Assembly (NCBI GenBank): GCA_964532085.1
Contig: CAZHHH010000036.1
Span: 1 to 21,355, forward strand
Source: CAZHHH01 sp964532085
GTDB taxonomy: Bacteria; Bacteroidota; Bacteroidia; Bacteroidales; Marinilabiliaceae
Length of the DNA: 21,355 bases
Direction of reading: 5' to 3'
This document shows positions 14,859 to 21,355 of this stretch, piece after piece. A model generated the notes under the pieces. That model worked only from the letters and a program-made list of their open reading frames with translations. It was not told the DNA's origin and made no database searches. Each line of letters begins with the position of its first letter. Within the stretch, counting starts at the first letter, position 1. Made by a program: the position numbers and the translations under genes.

Positions 14859-15136
14859 TTATTTATCATCATAGTGTCCCCATAGAGATAAAACGATAAC
14901 TAATACTTTTTCATTTTCGACTCTATATACAAGTCTATGCTTATTTGTTATTCTTCTTGACCAGATAGGAATTTGGTAGTATTTTAATAGTTCAGATTTG
15001 CCTGTACCTGTTGTTGGGTGCTTTCGTAATTCGTCTAATAGCTTGTCAATTTTTTTAGTATTTTTTTATCACCAGACTTTTTAAATTTGTTAATGTCATT
15101 TACAGCTTCAAGAGAAAATTCTATTGAATATTTCAT
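14859..15136 (-). pseudogene. yoeB: YoeB/Txe-family mRNA interferase toxin with a one-base frameshift
   Basis: The minus-strand frame starts with ATG at 15136 and gives MKYSIEFSLEAVNDINKFKK and on to LKK, then stops after 33 residues. Reading one base back at the A7 run (15050-15056) continues as IDKLLDELRKHPTTGTGK and on to LSLWGHYDDK, a full 92-residue YoeB-like toxin. Counted on the 92-residue product, the residues matching E. coli YoeB E46, R65 and H83 are all present: E49 (GKSELLK), R68 (KHRLVY) and H88 (GHY). YoeB cuts mRNA at the ribosome and is held by its antitoxin. The ATG overlaps the antitoxin stop by 4 bases (ATGA). The A7 run has the phase of a -1 slippery heptamer, so low-level expression, a dead gene or a sequencing error are all possible. 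Confidence 0.8.
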
Positions 15137-15354
15137 AATCCTAAGAACTCTTTTTGATTCTCTTTTGATAAAGTTACTGTTTTACCTTGTTCTACTTGTA
15201 AAATGGCATTATCAATTTTTTTTATAAAATCTTTTTCACTTAATAAAGTATCGTCATTAGAAGTAATTTCAAATTTTACTTTCATCTCTTCTAATAATGC
15301 TTTTAATAAAGATTTTTGTTTCTCATTTTTGGGATAAACAGTGATGCTTTCCAT
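15133..15354 (-). CDS. Antitoxin of the YoeB-type pair
   Basis: A 73-residue protein from ATG 15354 (MESITVYPKNEKQK); an 81-residue form would need a TTG start that lies inside the promoter -7 box. MESITVYPKNEKQKSLLKAL, then a helix EEMKVKFEI and a C-terminal segment rich in Lys and Glu ending in ENQKEFLGL, are typical of short Bacteroidota antitoxins encoded before YoeB/Txe toxins. I do not see a clear Phd/YefM DNA-binding N-terminus, so family assignment rests on position: first gene of the pair, ATGA overlap with the toxin. It should bind and neutralise the toxin and may autoregulate. Confidence 0.75.
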   Translation of the reverse strand: MESITVYPKNEKQKSLLKALLEEMKVKFEITSNDDTLLSEKDFIKKIDNAILQVEQGKTVTLSKENQKEFLGL

Positions 15355-15375
15355 AGCTTTTTCATTTTTATCTAG

Positions 15376-15406
15376 CAAATATACAAATATTTATATCAAT
15401 TATCAA
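15376..15406 (-). promoter_or_regulatory. Promoter of the toxin-antitoxin pair
   Basis: On the minus strand, TTG (15404-15406), 20 bases, then TATATTTG (15376-15383), a canonical Bacteroidota arrangement 21 bases before the antitoxin ATG. The TTG belongs to the CAATTATCAATG word that opens the adjacent repeat block. Confidence 0.65.
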
Positions 15407-15693
15407 TGAAAAATTAACAATGAACAATGGCCAAAAATGAACAATGAGAAATTAACAATTAACAATATACAAAGAGAAATTAATTAATGACTTTCACTAC
15501 TAGACTTTGACTTAACCTCGCCTACGACGAGACTGGGCTGAGATCCAATTTTCAGTTTTCCACTATCATCTTTCAACTCTCTAACCCCTAATCCCTAACC
15601 CCTAATCTCGGATAAAAAGAGTTTAATATCAATAATAATTGTGATACTAATCTATTTTTTGCATTTTTGCATAAAAATTTCAGAAAACTAAAG
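15379..15693. other. Intergenic region made of repeat block D
   Basis: No gene. After the toxin-antitoxin promoter it is almost all repeat block D (15391-15585), then CCCTAATCCCTAACCCC-type repeats at about 15585-15607, then about 85 AT-rich bases before the reductase gene, including a TGCATTTTTGCA palindrome at 15660-15671. Confidence 0.75.
15391..15585 (+). repeat. Repeat block D, right of the toxin-antitoxin pair
   Basis: Same order and orientation as the block at 14651: ATCAATTATCAATGAAAAAT words, leader GACTTTCACTACTAG, hairpin CTCG/CGAG (15517-15531), second stem CTGGG/TCCAA (15533-15548) that has decayed by mismatch, then the tail TTTTCAGTTTTCCACTATCATC. Confidence 0.85.
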
Positions 15694-16347
15694 ATGAAAA
15701 AGTTTAATTTACACAAGATATTAGAAAAAAGAATGTTGACAGATTCAGCATTTATACTACGTTTTGAGCGTAATGGAATGGAATTCGAACCAGGTCAACA
15801 TATTCAAGTTGGGCCGCCAAATGGTATAAATGTTAGAGAATATTCTATTTATAATTCGCCAGATAAAGATTATATAGAAATATTGGTTAAAGAGGTTAAA
15901 GATGGATTGGTAACACCAGCTTTAAAAAAGATGGATGTTGGTGATTCTGTAATTATTAACGATGCTGTAGGGTATTTCACTCTTAAAGAGGAAGAAGTTG
16001 ATAATAAGAAATTCTTATTTGTATCAAGTGGTACGGGAATTTCACCTTTTCACTGTTTCGTTAAGAGTTATCCTAATCTTGATTATACACTTTTACACGG
16101 CGTTAGAACTGCCGAAGAGCAATATGAGCGTGAAAGATATGAAAAGGGGAAATATATCTCTTGTGTGAGTAGAGAAGGTGGAGGGGATTTTAAAGGACGA
16201 GTTACAGAATGGTTGGAAAAAAATCCTGTCAATTCCGATACTTTATGTTATCTTTGCGGAAATTGTGATATGATTTATGATGTATATGATATTCTTGAAA
16301 AGCAAGGAGTTAAATCATCTCAAATTTTCACGGAAGTCTATTTTTAA
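15694..16347 (+). CDS. Ferredoxin/flavodoxin-NAD(P)H reductase-like flavoprotein
   Basis: A 217-residue protein from ATG 15694 (MKKFNLHKIL); the longer frame has a weaker start. Residues 1 to about 100 form an FAD-binding barrel with REYS at 48-51, the RxYS flavin motif. Residues about 105-217 form the NAD(P) domain with SGTGISPF (112-119), LLHGVR and YLCGNCDMIYDV, and the chain ends in EVYF with an aromatic residue placed to stack on the flavin. There is no 2Fe-2S domain. The compact form resembles the short Fpr-type ferredoxin-NADP reductases. It would exchange electrons between NAD(P)H and ferredoxin or flavodoxin. The next gene encodes a radical-SAM enzyme, which needs such electrons; this link is inference, as the two are 42 bases apart. 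Confidence 0.82.
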   Translation: MKKFNLHKILEKRMLTDSAFILRFERNGMEFEPGQHIQVGPPNGINVREYSIYNSPDKDYIEILVKEVKDGLVTPALKKMDVGDSVIINDAVGYFTLKEEEVDNKKFLFVSSGTGISPFHCFVKSYPNLDYTLLHGVRTAEEQYERERYEKGKYISCVSREGGGDFKGRVTEWLEKNPVNSDTLCYLCGNCDMIYDVYDILEKQGVKSSQIFTEVYF

Positions 16348-16389
16348 GGACTTGGTAAATTATTATTTGTTTAAAATAAAATTTCATTG

Positions 16390-17802
16390 ATGAAATATCA
16401 TTTAGTAATATTAGGTTGCCAGATGAATTATGCTGATGCAGAGCGTGTTCAGTCAATAATGGCAAAAATGGGATATGAATGGACAGATGTTGAGGAGGAA
16501 GCTAATGTTATTGGCATTATAGCTTGTTCGGTACGTCAAAAGGCTATTGATAAGGTATATTATCAAATATCTAAATGGAATAAGTGGAAAAATAAGAAGA
16601 ACTTAATTACTTTTGCTTCTGGTTGTATTTTACCGAAAGATAGGGAGCGTTTTTTAAAGCTTTTTGATATTATTTTTGATATGAAAGAGCTTGCTATGTT
16701 TCCTGCAATGCTAAGTCAGTATGGAGTTACAACACCAGTTTCAAATTCGCCTATTATTTATGATGAGGAAATTTTAAAACGTGCTCAACCTGCAACACCT
16801 GCAGAAAAATTGGGTTTTACTGACAATTCACAAATATCAATGGTGAAAGCTGCACCACAAGCGTGGGAGGTCGAACCACTTTACAATAGTTCATTTGAGG
16901 CATTTATTCCTATCCAAAATGGGTGTAATAAGTTTTGTACTTTCTGTGCTGTCCCATATACTCGTGGACGTGAAGTTAGTCGCCCATCAATAGATATTAT
17001 TGATGAAGTTGAAAAGTTAATAGCACACGATTATAAAAGTATTACACTTTTAGGTCAAAATGTGAACTCTTATGGGTTAGATAAAAAAGGTGAAGAGTTG
17101 TCTTTTGCACAATTGCTTGAGAAAATTGGCGAATTAGCTGATAATTCTGGCAAAGACGTGTGGATATATTTCACTTCGCCACATCCGCGCGATATGACTC
17201 GTGATGTTATTGAAGCCATTGCAAAATATCGTTCTTTGGCAAAGCAAATCCATCTTCCTGTTCAGTCGGGCGATGATAAAGTGCTTATAAAAATGAACCG
17301 TAAGCACAGTATGGAACGTTATGATGAAGTTGTAGGGTGGGTAAGAGAGCTTTTACCTACTGCAACATTGTTTACAGATATAATTGTTGGCTTCACAGGT
17401 GAAACTGACGAACAGTTTGAAAACACTAGAGAAACTGTAAGAAAATACAGATACAATATGGCTTATGTGGCAATGTATTCGCCACGTCCAGGTGCTGCAT
17501 CTTATGCTTGGGAAGAGGATATTGACCACGAGGTTAAAAAGGAGAGACACGCTATTCTTACAGAAGATTTGAATGAAGTTGCCGCAGAACTTACAAAAGA
17601 TTTGGTTGGCAAAACAATGCGTCTTTTAGTAAGAGGTAAAGATAGAAAAGAGGGATATTTAAGTGGACATACAGAGGGTAGGCTTGTAGGTAGATTTGCC
17701 AGTGATGATGAAAGCTTGATTGGAACTTTTGTTGATGTTAAAGTTACTTCAGTTCGCCCGTTTAGTATGGAGGGAGAGTTGGTTAAAGAGTTGGTGAGTT
17801 AG
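16390..17802 (+). CDS. MiaB-clade radical SAM methylthiotransferase, divergent type
   Basis: A 470-residue protein from ATG 16390. The N-terminal UPF0004 domain has the three auxiliary-cluster cysteines C10 (LGCQMNYADAERV), C46 (IACSVRQKA) and C79 (ASGCILPKD). The radical SAM domain has C179, C183 and C186 (NGCNKFCTFCAVPYTRGREVSRP). A TRAM domain fills the last 65 residues (GKTMRLLVRG to GELVKEL). GCQMN marks the MiaB group, which adds a methylthio group at C2 of i6A37 in tRNA. The detail is unlike usual Bacteroidota MiaB: IACSVRQKAIDKVYYQ, SGCILPKDRERF and the C-terminal GTFVDVKVTSVRPFSMEGEL recall versions from candidate-phyla bacteria, and the linker before the radical SAM domain (about 105-168) is long. 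Transfer is possible; the substrate may differ. Confidence 0.82.
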   Translation: MKYHLVILGCQMNYADAERVQSIMAKMGYEWTDVEEEANVIGIIACSVRQKAIDKVYYQISKWNKWKNKKNLITFASGCILPKDRERFLKLFDIIFDMKELAMFPAMLSQYGVTTPVSNSPIIYDEEILKRAQPATPAEKLGFTDNSQISMVKAAPQAWEVEPLYNSSFEAFIPIQNGCNKFCTFCAVPYTRGREVSRPSIDIIDEVEKLIAHDYKSITLLGQNVNSYGLDKKGEELSFAQLLEKIGELADNSGKDVWIYFTSPHPRDMTRDVIEAIAKYRSLAKQIHLPVQSGDDKVLIKMNRKHSMERYDEVVGWVRELLPTATLFTDIIVGFTGETDEQFENTRETVRKYRYNMAYVAMYSPRPGAASYAWEEDIDHEVKKERHAILTEDLNEVAAELTKDLVGKTMRLLVRGKDRKEGYLSGHTEGRLVGRFASDDESLIGTFVDVKVTSVRPFSMEGELVKELVS

Positions 17803-17834
17803 ACTTTCTAATTATTTTTCTTTAAATTTGATAT

Positions 17835-18155
17835 ATGAATAAAAAAGAAGAATATATTTTAAATCAAGTAAAGCAAATTGTTGAAGAGAAAAAGCCTAAT
17901 GCAAAAATCTTTTTTTATGGTTCAAGAAATAAAGGGATACATAAAAAAGATTCAGATTGGGATTTTCTAATTTTATTGAATAAAGATAAAGTTTCGGAAG
18001 CTGTTTCTAAAAACATTACTTCTTCACTTTATGACTTAGAATTCGATATTGGCGAGGTTATTAGCCCAATTATTTTTACAGAAAATGATTGGAATACTAA
18101 GTATAAAGTTACACCGTTTTATAAAAATGTAATGAGTGAAGGAAAGGTTTTATAA
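17835..18155 (+). CDS. Orphan MNT-type minimal nucleotidyltransferase
   Basis: A 106-residue protein with the polymerase-beta signature GSRNKGIHKKDSDWD at 29-43: GS at 29-30 and the metal-binding pair D41 and D43. The downstream acidic residue is probably in the DLEFDIGEV region (about 70-78). The size and motif are those of MNT antitoxins, which AMPylate a HEPN toxin encoded next to them. No HEPN gene is present on either side, only MiaB-like 32 bases before and MtaB 126 bases after. It may be a remnant, a solitary adenylyltransferase, or have its partner elsewhere. Confidence 0.75.
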   Translation: MNKKEEYILNQVKQIVEEKKPNAKIFFYGSRNKGIHKKDSDWDFLILLNKDKVSEAVSKNITSSLYDLEFDIGEVISPIIFTENDWNTKYKVTPFYKNVMSEGKVL

Positions 18156-18281
18156 AAAACTTTATTTATACCCACCAACTATTATATTCATACAAGAAAT
18201 AGAGAAGTTAATTTATAAATGATTTTAATACTTAATTTTTCTGTTTAGAATTATTAGTTTTTGATTTTAGATTAAAAAAAA

Positions 18282-19562
18282 ATGAAAACCGATTATAGTC
18301 AAATGAAAGTTGTTTTTAAAACTTTGGGATGCCGTCTAAATCAATATGAGACAGACGCTTTGGCAGCTCAATTTCAAAAAAACGGCTATCAAATTTCAGA
18401 AGAAGATAATGATGCTGATGTTGTTGTTGTGAACACTTGCACTGTAACAAATCAAAGCAATCATAAATCAAGATATGTAATCCGTAGTGCCGGAAAAGCA
18501 AACCCAAATGCCAAGATGGTAATTACTGGATGTATGGCTAACAGCCATCAAGAGCAATTACAAAAGAATTTTCCTGAAGCTACAATTATAAATAATCAAG
18601 GAAAAAGTGGAATTTACCATAGCGTTGATTCATTGATAAAAACTGGTGATGCAACTTTATCAAAAGAAGATCACGACTTGTTTAGTTATCAATCTTTTAC
18701 AGAGGTGTTTCATACTCGTAGTTTGATAAAAATTCAAGATGGTTGTGATAATTTTTGTACTTTTTGCATTATTCCGTTTGTTAGAGGTCGTGCAGTTAGC
18801 CGACCAACAGACCAAATTCTTGATAACATAAAAGATGTTATCTCTAAAGGTGCTAAAGAGATTGTACTTACTGGTGTAAATATCAGTAGATATGATTTTG
18901 AGGGTGTAAAATTCTCCACTCTTTTAGATAAAATTTTAAATTTAGATGGTGATTTTCGTGTTAGAATTTCATCTATTGAGCCTGATAGATTTGATGACCA
19001 TTTTTTTGAACTGATTGGACATCCTAAATTAGCACCTCATTTGCATTTGTGTTTACAAAGTGGTTCTGATAAAATATTAATGCAGATGCGAAGAATGTAC
19101 ACAGTTAAGGAGTTTATGGATATTGTCAACCGTGTGAGAAGTAAAGACCCCAAATTTAATATTACAACAGATATTATTGTTGGTTTTCCAGGTGAAACAG
19201 AAGAAGATTTTCAAGAAACAATGAATGTCGCTCGTCAAATTGGCTTTGGACATTGCCATATTTTTAAATATTCTGTTAGAAAAGATACACGTGCTGAGCG
19301 AATGGCTAACCACATTCCAGAAACTGTTAAAACAGAACGTAGTAAGAGAATGCACGATTTGGCAGAAGAGATGCAGAACAATTATCGAGCTCAGTTTGAA
19401 AGTGGAAAACAGCGTATTTTAGTGGAAAAATGGGAAGATGGATTTTGCTCTGGATATAATGACTATTATGTTCCAATGCAATTTGCAAGTGATAATAGAA
19501 AACGAAATCGTTTTGAGATTGTAAATGCACAAGTTGTAGATTTTGAGCCGTTGCAAAGATAA
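18282..19562 (+). CDS. mtaB: tRNA t6A37 methylthiotransferase MtaB
   Basis: A 426-residue radical SAM enzyme that adds a methylthio group to C2 of t6A at position 37 of tRNAs. UPF0004 domain with C17 (TLGCRLNQYETD), C53 (NTCTVTNQSNHKSR) and C84 (TGCMAN). Radical SAM cysteines C155, C159 and C162 in DGCDNFCTFCIIPFVRGRAVSRP. LTGVNISRYDF, HLCLQSGSDKIL, RRMYTVKEF and TDIIVGFPGETEEDF follow in the usual order. GCRLNQ and the HKSR signature place it in the MtaB group rather than MiaB or RimO. A second in-frame ATG seven codons in (MKVVFKTLGC) is an equally good start. The hydrolase gene begins 4 bases after its stop, so they are probably co-transcribed. Confidence 0.9.
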   Translation: MKTDYSQMKVVFKTLGCRLNQYETDALAAQFQKNGYQISEEDNDADVVVVNTCTVTNQSNHKSRYVIRSAGKANPNAKMVITGCMANSHQEQLQKNFPEATIINNQGKSGIYHSVDSLIKTGDATLSKEDHDLFSYQSFTEVFHTRSLIKIQDGCDNFCTFCIIPFVRGRAVSRPTDQILDNIKDVISKGAKEIVLTGVNISRYDFEGVKFSTLLDKILNLDGDFRVRISSIEPDRFDDHFFELIGHPKLAPHLHLCLQSGSDKILMQMRRMYTVKEFMDIVNRVRSKDPKFNITTDIIVGFPGETEEDFQETMNVARQIGFGHCHIFKYSVRKDTRAERMANHIPETVKTERSKRMHDLAEEMQNNYRAQFESGKQRILVEKWEDGFCSGYNDYYVPMQFASDNRKRNRFEIVNAQVVDFEPLQR

Positions 19563-19566
19563 GTTG

Positions 19567-20343
19567 ATGAACAAAGAGGAGTATAAAATCACAATTCTAG
19601 GCTCGGGAACTTCGAGTGGAGTGCCGATGATAGCTTGTAAATGTGAGGTTTGTACTTCTCAAAACCCAAAGGATAAAAGATTGCGTTCTGCGGTTTTGGT
19701 GCAAACCAAAAACAAAAATATTGTTATTGACACTGGACCTGACTTTAGAATACAGATGCTCACCGCTGATGTTACTCACTTGGAGGATGTGCTTATAACT
19801 CACTATCATAAGGACCATTTGGCAGGCTTGGATGATGTTAGGGCTTTTAATATGATAAATAAAAGTCCTACAACAGTTTATGCAGAAGAAAATGTTATCA
19901 GTGTTATCACAATAGAGTATTCCTATGCTTTTTCTGATATAAAGTTCACAAGTTTGCCACAAATAAAGTTGCAAACTATTGATACAGAGCCTTTTTTTAT
20001 TGATAATGTTGAAATTATTCCCATAAGACTAATGCACCATAAATTGCCGATTTTAGGTTACCGAATTGGTAATTTTGCCTATTTGACAGATACCAATTAT
20101 ATTCCTGAAAGTGAATTCCCAAAGTTGAAGAACCTGAAAGTGTTGGTAATTGATGCACTCAGAAAAAAGGAACATATTTCACACTTTAATCTTGAGCAAG
20201 TGATTGAAGTTATTGAGAAAATCGCACCTAAAAAAGCTTACTTAACACATATCAGTCACCAAATGGGATTGCACGACGTTGTAAATAGCGAATTACCTGA
20301 CAATATTGAGTTGGCTTACGATGGATTGCAATTTATTGTATGA
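19567..20343 (+). CDS. PhnP-like metallo-beta-lactamase-fold phosphodiesterase
   Basis: A 258-residue protein from ATG 19567, 4 bases after the MtaB stop; the longer frame would overlap that gene. ILGSGTSSGVP at 10-20, then the zinc-knuckle cysteines C24, C26 and C29 (ACKCEVC) that PhnP uses for a structural zinc. Metal-binding HYHKDH at 78-83 (H78, H80, D82, H83) is followed by GLDD, the second-half ligands are in RLMHHKLP and AYLTDTNYIP, and the final one is in LTHISHQMG. PhnP opens a ribose cyclic phosphate in phosphonate breakdown, but no phn genes are here, and such proteins are common in Bacteroidota without a phn operon. The likely role is a general cyclic-phosphodiester hydrolase; the physiological substrate is unknown. 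Confidence 0.85.
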   Translation: MNKEEYKITILGSGTSSGVPMIACKCEVCTSQNPKDKRLRSAVLVQTKNKNIVIDTGPDFRIQMLTADVTHLEDVLITHYHKDHLAGLDDVRAFNMINKSPTTVYAEENVISVITIEYSYAFSDIKFTSLPQIKLQTIDTEPFFIDNVEIIPIRLMHHKLPILGYRIGNFAYLTDTNYIPESEFPKLKNLKVLVIDALRKKEHISHFNLEQVIEVIEKIAPKKAYLTHISHQMGLHDVVNSELPDNIELAYDGLQFIV

Positions 20344-20633
20344 TTGTGTATGGGTGACTCTGTGCAGTGTCTAGCCAAAGGCAAGGTGGTTGTCCGCCTA
20401 AAATAAGAATGTCTATAATTTTGCCTATTTCCTATTTTCTTTGACATTATCAAAAATATCATCTAATTTTACACAGTTGGTGGTTAGATTTAAACCATCC
20501 GAAGGCGGCGCGATAGCTTAACTGCGTCAAGCTTAGCCGGGAATAGAAAGGGAGCGTCTTCGAGACCCCTTTCTTATTTTATATCAACTTCATTATAGTT
20601 TAAAACAAACATTTTATAATTTACCGTCCTTAT
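20344..20633. other. Structured intergenic region between convergent genes
   Basis: No gene or recognisable tRNA. It holds GTGTCTAGCCAAAGGCAAG at about 20368-20386, similar to GTGTCTAGCTGAAAGCAAG at 2152-2170. A compound stem at about 20505-20540 has CGGC/GCCG outside and AGCTT/AAGCT inside. A strong hairpin follows at 20545-20574. Confidence 0.6.
20545..20580 (+). terminator. Terminator-like hairpin
   Basis: AGAAAGGG (20545-20552) pairs with CCCTTTCT (20567-20574), and inside GTCT (20556-20559) pairs with AGAC (20563-20566) around loop TCG, leaving a 3-base AGC bulge on one side. TATTTT follows. It lies about 200 bases after the hydrolase stop, so it may instead belong to a small RNA. Confidence 0.5.
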
Positions 20634-21355
20634 TTACTCTGTAATATTCTTTATGAACATTGAGACTATTGAAAGTGATGAAATAATAAAAACTATTCCA
20701 ATAATAATTAGTGCTTCGTTTAGTGAGAGTTTGTCAGAAATCCAACCAAAAAGTGGTGCTATAATAGCAAAAAATGCTCTGATAATTAGACTTCTTATTG
20801 ATAATATGGTTGCTCTCGCTTCTGATGCTGCCATTATGTTTACAATGTTCTTTAAAACTGGTGTGGCTACTCCTCTAACAGCATAAAATATGGTTAAAAC
20901 TGTGAGTAAAACCCACGGAGTTTTACTCAATCCAGCGGCTACAAATCCTGTTGTAATAAAGATTGTTATAAAAAGCATAAGGAATCGTGTCGATGTTCTT
21001 TTCTCAATTTTATAAGCTACAAGTGTAACGGTTCCTACTAACAGATTTAGAAAAGTGGCAGTTGAGCCAATTTGAAATTCGCCAAACCCTAACTCTTTTA
21101 GTTGTAGTTGGTAAACCCACGCCATTGTTAGTGTTGCTGCACCTATGAGTGACGAATATATTAATGCCCACCTAAGTTTAACATTTGTAACGAGCGAATA
21201 TCTTACAATTTTCAAAATGTGTATAAATCCAGGATTATGCTCTGTTTTTGCTCTTTTAGGTTCTACCAATGTTAATGCTGCAGGAATTGCTAAAAAGGCA
21301 ATGCCAGTTTGCCAAAAGAATGGTGTCCTTAAAGAAATTTCGGCAAGTGCACCAC
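20634..21355 (-). CDS. Major facilitator superfamily transporter, 3' part
   Basis: The frame is open from the stop at 20634 to the window edge, so the N-terminal part lies outside. The roughly 240 visible residues begin GALAEISLRTPFFWQTGIAFL, then a charged loop VEPKRAKTEHN, then six hydrophobic helices, the C-terminal half of an MFS carrier. AYKIEKRTSTRF matches the loop between helices 8 and 9, and GWISDKLS the loop before the last two helices. No substrate can be inferred. No start exists within the window; a TTG at about 21269 is not one. Confidence 0.8.
   Translation of the reverse strand, partial: GALAEISLRTPFFWQTGIAFLAIPAALTLVEPKRAKTEHNPGFIHILKIVRYSLVTNVKLRWALIYSSLIGAATLTMAWVYQLQLKELGFGEFQIGSTATFLNLLVGTVTLVAYKIEKRTSTRFLMLFITIFITTGFVAAGLSKTPWVLLTVLTIFYAVRGVATPVLKNIVNIMAASEARATILSIRSLIIRAFFAIIAPLFGWISDKLSLNEALIIIGIVFIISSLSIVSMFIKNITE

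Noticed and set aside
16381..16396. Palindrome ATTTCAT-TG-ATGAAAT around the MiaB-like start codon
   Set aside because: Seven AT-rich pairs are expected fairly often by chance in this sequence, and nothing else nearby points to regulation.
17823..17830. TAAATTTG as a promoter for the MNT gene
   Set aside because: It matches TAnnTTTG but lies only 4 bases before the ATG, so the transcript would start at or inside the first codon; a leaderless mRNA is possible but unsupported.
20490..20580. Possible tRNA or SRP RNA
   Set aside because: The TTCGAGA near 20560 resembles a T loop, but no cloverleaf with matching acceptor, D and anticodon arms can be drawn, and the SRP tetraloop region is missing.

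Overview
The window looks like a chromosomal piece of a Bacteroidota (Bacteroidetes) bacterium. It is AT-rich, and its genes lack clear Shine-Dalgarno sequences. Several promoters fit the Bacteroidota -7 box TAnnTTTG. The gene content also fits that phylum: an AmgK-RapZ fusion, a DoxX/thioredoxin fusion of the BT_3928 type, an AsmA-like protein with an acidic linker, MtaB, and a PhnP-like hydrolase. No species can be named from the sequence alone. There is no rRNA, tRNA, CRISPR array or intact transposase.

Layout. (1) 1-1610: a membrane carrier of the ion-transporter superfamily on the minus strand, with its own terminator. (2) 1611-2740: about 1.1 kb without genes but full of repeats: a 223-bp MITE-like element with terminal inverted repeats, a 14-bp minisatellite, two copies of a structured repeat, and a 7-bp tandem array. 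(3) 2741-8296, minus strand: a cell-wall sugar salvage locus. An anomeric sugar kinase fused to a RapZ C-terminal domain (AmgK-RapZ) lies upstream. After a 308-bp gap with three hairpins comes an apparent operon of two proton-channel subunits (MrpA/NuoL-like and MrpD/NuoN-like) followed by a MurU-like nucleotidyltransferase. (4) 8485-11390: an AsmA-like protein and a tiny Cys-rich lipoprotein, convergent on a bidirectional terminator. (5) 11472-13922: a redox and nitrosative-stress group: DoxX/thioredoxin fusion, glutathione peroxidase and RIC di-iron repair protein, with a perfect palindrome at the RIC start. (6) 13924-15693: an RsmI-like methyltransferase, then a YoeB-type toxin-antitoxin pair sitting between two homologous repeat blocks. 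The toxin reading frame is broken at an A7 run. (7) 15694-20343, plus strand: an NAD(P)H:ferredoxin/flavodoxin-reductase-like protein, a MiaB-clade methylthiotransferase of unusual type, an orphan MNT nucleotidyltransferase, MtaB, and a PhnP-like hydrolase. (8) 20344-21355: a structured intergenic region and the 3' part of an MFS transporter that runs off the window.

How it works together. AmgK and MurU are known to form an anomeric salvage route from MurNAc (and GlcNAc) to UDP-sugar, bypassing fosfomycin-sensitive de novo synthesis. Here the kinase carries the domain that in E. coli RapZ senses glucosamine-6-phosphate, and the uridylyltransferase is co-encoded with an ion-translocation pair. 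That arrangement is the most promising candidate for unrecognised biology in the window. Other points of interest are the structured dispersed repeat family, whose hairpin shows a compensatory base change and whose copies bracket the toxin-antitoxin module, and the toxin frameshift, which lies exactly on a -1 slippery heptamer.
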